Source: Deltaproteobacteria bacterium
GTDB lineage: Bacteria > Myxococcota_A > UBA796 > GCA-2862545
Direction: 5' to 3'
Assembly: GCA_006226595.1 (NCBI GenBank)
Contig: SBGP01000066.1
Location: 124,001 to 188,000, forward strand
Length of the DNA: 64,000 nucleotides
In this document: piece after piece, positions 58,407 to 64,000 of the stretch
Numbering within the stretch: position 1 is the first letter of the stretch
Layout of the letters: every line of letters begins with the position of its first letter
The notes under the pieces: generated by a model
Told to the model about the DNA's origin: nothing
The model's input: the letters and a program-made list of their open reading frames with translations, nothing else
Databases searched by the model: none
Position numbers and translations under genes: made by a program

Positions 58407-61400
58407 GCACGCGCATCCCCGAGGGCAGCACCATCATGGTCGTGGGCTCCGGCCCCATCGTCATCGGCCAGGCGTGCGAGTTCGACTACTCCGGCACCCA
58501 GGCCTGCAAGGCGCTCAAGGAGCTCGGCTACCGCGTCGTGCTCATCAACAGCAACCCGGCGACCATCATGACCGACGAGTCGGTCGCCGATGCCACCTAC
58601 GTCGAGCCCCTGAGCTTCGACTTCGCGAAGCAGGTCATCGAGCGCGAGAAGCCCGATGCGCTGCTCCCGACGGTCGGCGGTCAGGTCGGCCTCAACCTCT
58701 CCCTCGAGCTCCACGAGCGCGGCGTACTCGCCGAGCACGGCGTGAAGCTCATCGGCGCCAACCCGGAGGCCATCGCGGTCGCCGAGGACCGGGACCTGTT
58801 CAAGCAGGCGATGGTCGAGATTGGCGTCGGCGTGGCCAAGTCCGAGATCGTCCACACGATGGACGAGGCCGAGTCCGCCATCGAGATCATCGGCCTGCCG
58901 TGCATCGTGCGCCCGAGCTTCACGCTCGGCGGCGCCGGCGGCGGTATCGCCTGGAACATCGAGGAGTACCGCAAGATCGTCAGCGAGGGCCTGGACCTGT
59001 CGCCGACCACGCAGGTGCTCGTCGAGCAGAGCCTGCTCGGCTGGAAGGAGTTCGAGCTCGAGGTCATCCGCGACCTCGCCGACAACGTCATCATCGTGTG
59101 CTCCATCGAGAACTTCGACCCAATGGGCATCCACACGGGCGACTCGATCACCGTGGCCCCGGTGCAGACGCTGACCGACCGCGAGTACCAGCACCTGCGG
59201 GACCTCTCCATCCGCATCATCCGCCGTATCGGCGTCGACACGGGTGGCTCCAACATCCAGTTCTCGGTGAACCCGGAGAACGGCGAGGTCATCGTCATCG
59301 AGATGAACCCGCGCGTGAGCCGCAGCTCCGCGCTCGCCAGCAAGGCGACGGGCTTCCCGATTGCGAAGATCGCCGCCAAGCTGGCCGTGGGCCTCACCCT
59401 CGACGAGATCGACAACGACATCACCCAGGTGACGCCGGCCTGCTTCGAGCCCGCGCTCGACTACGTCATCGTCAAGATCCCCCGCTGGAACTTCGAGAAG
59501 TTCGCCTCCGCGGAGCGCAAGCTCGGCTCGGCGATGCGCTCGGTCGGCGAGGTCATGGGCATCGGTCGGACCTACCAGGAAGCCTGCATGAAGGCGATTG
59601 CCTCCCTCGAGGGTGGCTACGCCAAGGTGAGCGAGCACAGCGACGCGGACATCCGCGCCGCCCTCGCGGTGGCGACCCCGGACCGGCTGCCGGCCGTGTT
59701 CGAGGCCATGCGCCGGGGCATGGACGTCTCCGACGTGCACGACATCACCCGCATCGACCGGTGGTTCCTGCGCGAGCTCGCCGAGGTCGTCGACTTCGAG
59801 AAGAGCCTGCGCGGTCGTCCCCTCGACAGCGTCGGCAAGAGCGAGCTTCGCCGCGCCAAGCGCATGGGCATCCCGGACGACTTCCTCGCCGAGATCCTCA
59901 ACACCACCGAGGCCGCCGTCTCCGCTCGTCGTCGCGACGAGGGGCTGACCCCGGTGTTCAAGCGGGTCGACACCTGTGCCGCCGAGTTCGAGAGCTACAC
60001 GCCCTACCTGTACTCGACCTACGAGGACGAGGACGAGGCCGGCGACAGCGAGACCGACCGGGTCATCGTGCTCGGCAACGGTCCGAACCGCATCGGTCAG
60101 GGCCTCGAGTTCGACTACTGCTGCGTGCACGCCAGCTACGCGGTGCGCGAAGCCGGCCTCACCAGCGTGATGGTCAACTGCAACCCCGAGACCGTGTCCA
60201 CCGACTACGACACCTCGGACAAGCTGTACTTCGAGCCCTGCACCGTCGAGCACGTGCAGAACGTCCTCGACCGCGAGAAGCCTCGGGGCGTCATCGTGCA
60301 GTTCGGTGGCCAGACGCCGCTCAAGCTCGCGGGCAAGATCGGCCCCGTGCTCGGCACGTCGCCCGACGCCATCGACCTCTGCGAGGACCGCGCGCGCTTC
60401 AACGGCTTCTGCACGGACCTCGGCATTCGTCAGCCGGCCGGCGCGCTTGCCTTCAGCATCGAAGAGGCGCGCGAGAAGGCCAAGGACGTCGGCTTCCCGC
60501 TGCTCGTCCGCCCGAGCTACGTGCTCGGCGGCCGCGCGATGGCCATCTGCTACGACGAGAGCGACTTCGAGAAGGTGGTGAACGACGCCATCGTCACCTC
60601 CGAGGCCAAGTCGCTGCTCATGGACCACTACCTCGAGGGCGCGGTCGAGTACGACGTCGACGCGCTCGCCGACGGCGAAGAGGTCTACATCGGCGGCATC
60701 ATCGAGCACATCGAGGAAGCCGGTGTGCACTCCGGCGACTCCGCGGGCGTGCTGCCTCCGGTGCGCCTCTCCGCCTCGCTTCGTCGCGAGATGGAGGAGT
60801 GGACCCGCAAGATCGCGCTCAAGCTCGGTGTGGTCGGCCTGGTGAACATCCAGTACGCCATCAGCGACGACAAGCTGTACGTCATCGAGGTCAACCCGCG
60901 GGCCAGCCGCACGGTGCCCTTCGTGAGCAAGGCTACGGGCATCCCGCTCGCCACGCTCGCGACCCGTCTGCTGCTCGGTGAGAAGCTCGCGGACTTCGGG
61001 CCCATGCGCAAGCGCGGCCACGGCATGTACTTCATCAAGGCGCCGGTGTTCCCGTGGCGCAAGTTCCCGGGCAGCGACGTGGTCCTCGGACCGGAGATGC
61101 GCTCCACCGGTGAGGTGATGGGTGTGGGCTGGTCCTTCGGCGAGGCCTACGCCAAGGCGCTCGTCGCGGCGGGGCTCACGCTTCCCAGCGAGGGCGGCGT
61201 GTTCCTGTCCTTCCGGGATGCGGACAAGCCCGCGTGCGTCGGCATCGCCGGGTCGCTGCGCCATCTCGGCTTCAAGCTCTACGCCACCCGCGGCACCGCC
61301 AAGTACCTCGCCGACCACGGCGTGCAGTGCGAGCCGGTGCACAAGGTGAACCAGGGCCGCCCGGACACCGTGGACCACATCAAGAACGGCAAGATCCAGC

Positions 61401-61582
61401 TCATGCTGAACACGCCGCTCGGCAAGAAGGCCCAGTACGACGAGCTGTCCATGCGCCTGGCCGGTCTGCGCTACGGCGTGCCGTGCATCACCAACCTCGC
61501 GGCGGCGCGGGCGGCGGTGAGCGCGATTCGCAGCCTGCGGGCCGGCGAGCTCAAGGTCATCAAGCTCCAGGAAATCCAGTAG
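58403..61582 (+). CDS. carB: Carbamoyl-phosphate synthase large subunit
   Basis: 1059 residues, the expected length. Two homologous ATP-grasp halves: the first begins [27 protein letters not shown], the second [27 protein letters not shown]. Each has the metal/ATP phrases ([63 protein letters not shown]). The C-terminal allosteric (MGS) domain includes [16 protein letters not shown] and [17 protein letters not shown] at 58403 (GTGA overlap with carA, GGGAG seven bases upstream) is preferred to GTG at 58397. It makes carbamoyl phosphate for pyrimidines and arginine. Confidence 0.97.
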   Translation: MSTRIPEGSTIMVVGSGPIVIGQACEFDYSGTQACKALKELGYRVVLINSNPATIMTDESVADATYVEPLSFDFAKQVIEREKPDALLPTVGGQVGLNLSLELHERGVLAEHGVKLIGANPEAIAVAEDRDLFKQAMVEIGVGVAKSEIVHTMDEAESAIEIIGLPCIVRPSFTLGGAGGGIAWNIEEYRKIVSEGLDLSPTTQVLVEQSLLGWKEFELEVIRDLADNVIIVCSIENFDPMGIHTGDSITVAPVQTLTDREYQHLRDLSIRIIRRIGVDTGGSNIQFSVNPENGEVIVIEMNPRVSRSSALASKATGFPIAKIAAKLAVGLTLDEIDNDITQVTPACFEPALDYVIVKIPRWNFEKFASAERKLGSAMRSVGEVMGIGRTYQEACMKAIASLEGGYAKVSEHSDADIRAALAVATPDRLPAVFEAMRRGMDVSDVHDITRIDRWFLRELAEVVDFEKSLRGRPLDSVGKSELRRAKRMGIPDDFLAEILNTTEAAVSARRRDEGLTPVFKRVDTCAAEFESYTPYLYSTYEDEDEAGDSETDRVIVLGNGPNRIGQGLEFDYCCVHASYAVREAGLTSVMVNCNPETVSTDYDTSDKLYFEPCTVEHVQNVLDREKPRGVIVQFGGQTPLKLAGKIGPVLGTSPDAIDLCEDRARFNGFCTDLGIRQPAGALAFSIEEAREKAKDVGFPLLVRPSYVLGGRAMAICYDESDFEKVVNDAIVTSEAKSLLMDHYLEGAVEYDVDALADGEEVYIGGIIEHIEEAGVHSGDSAGVLPPVRLSASLRREMEEWTRKIALKLGVVGLVNIQYAISDDKLYVIEVNPRASRTVPFVSKATGIPLATLATRLLLGEKLADFGPMRKRGHGMYFIKAPVFPWRKFPGSDVVLGPEMRSTGEVMGVGWSFGEAYAKALVAAGLTLPSEGGVFLSFRDADKPACVGIAGSLRHLGFKLYATRGTAKYLADHGVQCEPVHKVNQGRPDTVDHIKNGKIQLMLNTPLGKKAQYDELSMRLAGLRYGVPCITNLAAARAAVSAIRSLRAGELKVIKLQEIQ

Positions 61583-61627
61583 CGGTGGGGCGCGCGGTCG
61601 CCGTGCGAGCAGGATAGCTTCACGGCG

Positions 61628-62197
61628 ATGCGACGCTTCGACCTCCTACGTTCTTGCGGTGTGCTCGCGGCCGGGCTGGCCCTCGTCGGCTGTCCCGAGC
61701 CGCCGCCGCCGTGTGCGACCCACGACGACTGTGGCGAGCTCCAGTTCTGCGCGGACGAGACCTTCTGTCTCGACGTGTTCGACCGGACCTACGACATCAC
61801 CATGGTCGAGGCGACGGTGCCGGCCACCGGGACGACCGGCGGTCCGTGGGACCCCGAGGACAGCAGCGATCCCGACATGATCGCAGTGTTCGGGATTCCC
61901 GCTGTGTTCGACGAGAACGACGAGATCGTCGAGCCGGAAGAGGCCGTGCAGACCTCGGTGCTCGACGACACCACGAACCCGATGTGGAACGAGGGCGGCG
62001 AGGTCACCTTCAGGCAGGGCCGCGCGTTCACGATCAACCTGTTCGACTTCGAGGGCGACGGTACCGCCACGTTCATGGGCGGGTGGATCTGGGAGACCGA
62101 CGAAGCGCTCGTGCAGCTGGTCCGTCAGCTCGGTGAGGATCAGATCGTCGGGTCGGGCAGCTTCTCGACCACCTTCCGCATCGACCCGCCGCGCTAG
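61628..62197 (+). CDS. Small lipoprotein of unknown function
   Basis: 189 residues. Signal peptide MRRFDLLRSCGVLAAGLALVGC with a clear lipobox (LVGC). The next segment has a cysteine pattern CATHDDCGELQFCADETFC, like the Cys-rich EB/Dickkopf-type motif common in myxobacterial lipoproteins. The remainder is acidic and beta-rich with Trp/Phe repeats (VTFRQGRAFTINLFDFEGDGTATFMGGWIWE), reminiscent of a C2-like domain. Function unknown. It lies 45 bases after carB but is unlikely to be related to it. Its stop is one base from the stop of the convergent gene. Confidence 0.75.
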   Translation: MRRFDLLRSCGVLAAGLALVGCPEPPPPCATHDDCGELQFCADETFCLDVFDRTYDITMVEATVPATGTTGGPWDPEDSSDPDMIAVFGIPAVFDENDEIVEPEEAVQTSVLDDTTNPMWNEGGEVTFRQGRAFTINLFDFEGDGTATFMGGWIWETDEALVQLVRQLGEDQIVGSGSFSTTFRIDPPR

Positions 62198-62198
62198 C

Positions 62199-63401
62199 TC
62201 ACACGGTCGGCATCCACCCGCCGAGCACCGCGTCGACCTGGTCGAGGCGGTCCTGGCCCCAGAACAAGCGCTCGCCGACGAGCATGCTCGGCACGCCGCA
62301 CACGCCGAGGGCGCGCGCCTCGTCGGTGTTCGCGCGGAGCTGGTCCTTGATGCGCTGCTCGCGCGTCTCGGCGAGCACTGCCTCGCCATCGACGCCGGCC
62401 TCGTCGAGCACCGAGCGCAGTACCTGCGGGTCGGCGATGTCCCGGTCCTCGGCCCAGGCGGCGCGGTACAGCGCCTGCGTGACCTCGGGGGCGACGAGGG
62501 CCGCGCGGAGCGGCTGGACCGTGCGGATCGGGAAGTTCGACGGGAAGCGGAAGGGCACGCCCCACCACCGCGACCAGTCGGAGAGGTCCTTGGTCACGTA
62601 GGCCTGGCGAGGCGCGTTCATCGCGAACATCGGCACGTCTGGGGTTCCGATGTCGCGGAACAGCGCGCCGAGCAGGATGGGCACGTACTCGACGGTGGCG
62701 CCGTGGCGGCGCGCGATGCGCTCGATCTGGGTGGAGGCGAGGTACGAGAACGGGCTCGCGAAGTCGTGGAAGAAGCGGACGGTGCCGCCGCGCGGGACGC
62801 CCACCGGGGCCTCGGTGTCGAGGAACTCGTTGCCCAGGCACTCCTCGACGAAGTGCAGGCGGTCCACACCCCAGATCACCTCGTCCCCGAACACGAAGGT
62901 CGGCACGCCGAACATGCCGCGAGCGATGGCCTCGTCGGTGGCGTCGAACAGGGCCTGCTTCACCTTCGGGTCGTCGATGACCGCAGGGTCGAGGCCGAGC
63001 TTCGTGGCCAAGGCGTCGAGGGTCGGGCGGTCGGCGATGTCGAGGTTGGCGACGTGGTAGGCCTCGAACAGCGCGTGGGAGACGCGCGCACGGTCCTCCT
63101 CGGGGGCACCGAGTACGAGGCGCATCGCGTTCACCGAGCGGCGAGGGTGCTCGGGGTGCACGTTCAGCGGGACTTCGAGCCACTCGGCGCGACGGATCAG
63201 GTCCTTCGCCTCGAGCCGCACACGCGGGCTGCTGCGCACCGAGGTCGGCTGCTGCGGCGCGTCGATGGCCTTGTAGATGCCGCCGAGCAGCGCCGGGCAC
63301 CAGCGCACGGTTGCGCCGTAGCGGGCCGCCAGCGCCTCGACCTGGGTCGATGCCAGGTAGGCGTAGGGACACACCACGTCGTAGTAGAAGCGCAGCTCCA
63401 C
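62199..63401 (-). CDS. Tandem DsbA-family / 2-hydroxychromene-2-carboxylate isomerase-like protein
   Basis: 400 residues made of two copies of one about 200-residue thioredoxin-fold domain. Domain 1 starts LRFYYDVVCPYAYLASTQVEALA and domain 2 (about residue 206) VRFFHDFASPFSYLASTQIERIA. Both continue with RRAEWLEVPLNVHPEHP / SRWWGVPFRFPSNFP and end GMFGVPTFVFGDEVIWGVDRL / GVCGVPSMLVGERLFWGQDRL. This is the HCCA-isomerase/KGST-like pattern, where a Ser after D-x-x-S-P binds glutathione; domain 1 has Cys there. GTG at 63401 has GGAGG six bases upstream. A -35-like TTGACA (63450-63455) lies upstream. The natural substrate is unknown. Confidence 0.85.
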   Translation of the reverse strand: MELRFYYDVVCPYAYLASTQVEALAARYGATVRWCPALLGGIYKAIDAPQQPTSVRSSPRVRLEAKDLIRRAEWLEVPLNVHPEHPRRSVNAMRLVLGAPEEDRARVSHALFEAYHVANLDIADRPTLDALATKLGLDPAVIDDPKVKQALFDATDEAIARGMFGVPTFVFGDEVIWGVDRLHFVEECLGNEFLDTEAPVGVPRGGTVRFFHDFASPFSYLASTQIERIARRHGATVEYVPILLGALFRDIGTPDVPMFAMNAPRQAYVTKDLSDWSRWWGVPFRFPSNFPIRTVQPLRAALVAPEVTQALYRAAWAEDRDIADPQVLRSVLDEAGVDGEAVLAETREQRIKDQLRANTDEARALGVCGVPSMLVGERLFWGQDRLDQVDAVLGGWMPTV

Positions 63402-63521
63402 GACGAACCTCCGAAAATCCAAGGGTCTACTTGCATTGTGGGGACATGGTGTCAAGCGGCGGGCAGGTGCCCCCGCGTCGGCTATGCTCGCCCCCTGGGA
63501 GGGAGCTTGCCGCAGGAGATC

Positions 63522-64000
63522 ATGGCCGCGTTGGCGCGGACTCCGTTGGCCGAGGGACTCGACGCCGACGAGCTCGGGCGGCTGGCACGTGCCGGTCGCG
63601 TGGAGCACTGGCCCGAAGAGGCCGTCGTCATGGAGGAGGGCAGCCTCGGGCCGCGGCTCGTCGTCGTGCTTCAGGGCCACGCCGAGGTCGTGAAGACCGG
63701 GCCGGACGGTACGGTGCACGTGCTCGCCACCGTCGGCCCAGGTGCCGTGCTCGGCGAGATGAGCCTGCTCCAGCAGGCGCCGCGGTCGGCGACCGTGCGC
63801 GCGACCTCCGCGATGCGCGTGTTCGCGATGGATCAGGCCACGTTCAACGGCATGCTCGAGGACGGTGACCCGGCCGCGTACAAGCTGTCGCACCGCATCG
63901 CACGGGTGCTCGCCGCGCGCGTGGACGAGCTGAACCGCCGGGTGGTCGACCTGCTCGCCCGGCGTCCCTCCGAGCCCGAGGAAGAGCTGGCGCGTATCCG
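63522..64000 (+). CDS. Cyclic nucleotide-binding domain protein, truncated by the window edge
   Basis: 159 codons are visible before the right edge. The CAP-effector fold is clear: PEEAVVMEEGSLGPRLVVVLQGHAEVVKTGPDGTVHVLATVGPGAVLGEMSLLQQAPRSATVRATSAMRVFAM. The motif GEMSLLQQAPRSATV corresponds to the phosphate-binding cassette (G-E-x-S-L-x-x-x-x-P-R-S-A-x-V), so cAMP or cGMP binding is plausible. A helix follows (HRIARVLAARVDELNRRV). No DNA-binding domain is visible yet, so it may be a Crp-like regulator or a CNB domain fused to something else. ATG 63522 has AGGAG three bases upstream; TTG at 63507 is possible. Confidence 0.85.
   Translation, partial: MAALARTPLAEGLDADELGRLARAGRVEHWPEEAVVMEEGSLGPRLVVVLQGHAEVVKTGPDGTVHVLATVGPGAVLGEMSLLQQAPRSATVRATSAMRVFAMDQATFNGMLEDGDPAAYKLSHRIARVLAARVDELNRRVVDLLARRPSEPEEELARI

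Noticed and set aside
58373-61378. A roughly 1000-codon minus-strand frame antisense to carB
   Set aside because: carB is unmistakable on the plus strand and the antisense product shows no recognisable motif; it mirrors the codon bias of carB.

Overview
This 64 kb window comes from a GC-rich bacterial chromosome. It is packed tightly with genes and shows no rRNA, tRNA, CRISPR array, insertion sequence or phage module that I can recognise. Several traits point to a myxobacterium-like (deltaproteobacterial/Myxococcota) organism: many TPR proteins and lipoproteins, a lipoprotein with repeated Asn-Asp-Gly-Asp acidic motifs, an FHA protein, a Ser/Thr-kinase-like protein, a mevalonate pathway operon, and a lexA promoter carrying a near match (15 of 17) to the motif reported for Myxococcus xanthus LexA. 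This placement is an inference, because no marker gene such as 16S is present.

Layout. 1-1475: an edge-truncated lipoprotein and a small TPR protein, divergently oriented. 1529-9227 (minus): thiolase, an isopropylmalate-dehydrogenase-family enzyme, a response-regulator remnant, and a five-gene mevalonate operon (HMG-CoA reductase, mevalonate kinase, diphosphomevalonate decarboxylase, phosphomevalonate kinase, type 2 IPP isomerase) in which every junction is a 4-base start/stop overlap. 9319-15828 (minus): a peptide-type ABC binding protein and two permeases, then an MscS-like channel and an acyl-CoA ligase. 15910-21973 (minus): an information-processing block, prmC, prfA, rpmE, rho and ligA. 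The rho product has a degenerate ATP-binding loop and no lysine in its whole ATPase region. 22024-31034: an SCP2 protein, a metal-repeat lipoprotein, a sulfatase-fold TPR lipoprotein with a TPR partner, and a one-module NRPS. 31031-38500 (minus): OmpA-like protein, ALDH7, a coiled-coil protein, a beta-propeller, a TetR regulator, a membrane protein, a homocysteine-methyltransferase-family enzyme and a rhomboid-like membrane protein. 38640-40886: a transmembrane FHA protein and, convergent to it, lexA. 41102-52597 (plus): a seven-gene MoxR/DUF58/vWA (Bat/aerotolerance-type) operon. 52650-64000: a TPR protein, a divergent EF-G paralog, a predicted pseudokinase, carAB, a lipoprotein, a tandem thioredoxin-fold isomerase-like protein, and an edge-truncated cyclic-nucleotide-binding protein.

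How the genes work together. The mevalonate operon can take HMG-CoA to IPP/DMAPP, and the nearby thiolase could feed it acetoacetyl-CoA; HMG-CoA synthase is not in the window. rho, rpmE, prfA and prmC form a gene neighbourhood also seen in other bacteria, but rpmE seems to be a separate transcription unit bounded by hairpins. The last of these hairpins ends one base before the prfA start codon. The MoxR operon encodes a AAA ATPase, a DUF58 adaptor, two membrane vWA proteins, a DUF4159 protein, a large coiled-coil DUF4175 protein and a zinc-peptidase/TPR protein, and probably assembles an envelope complex. The most unusual observations are the lysine-free Rho ATPase domain, the prfA leader structure, the pseudokinase facing the EF-G paralog, and the single NRPS module that ends in a condensation-like domain.
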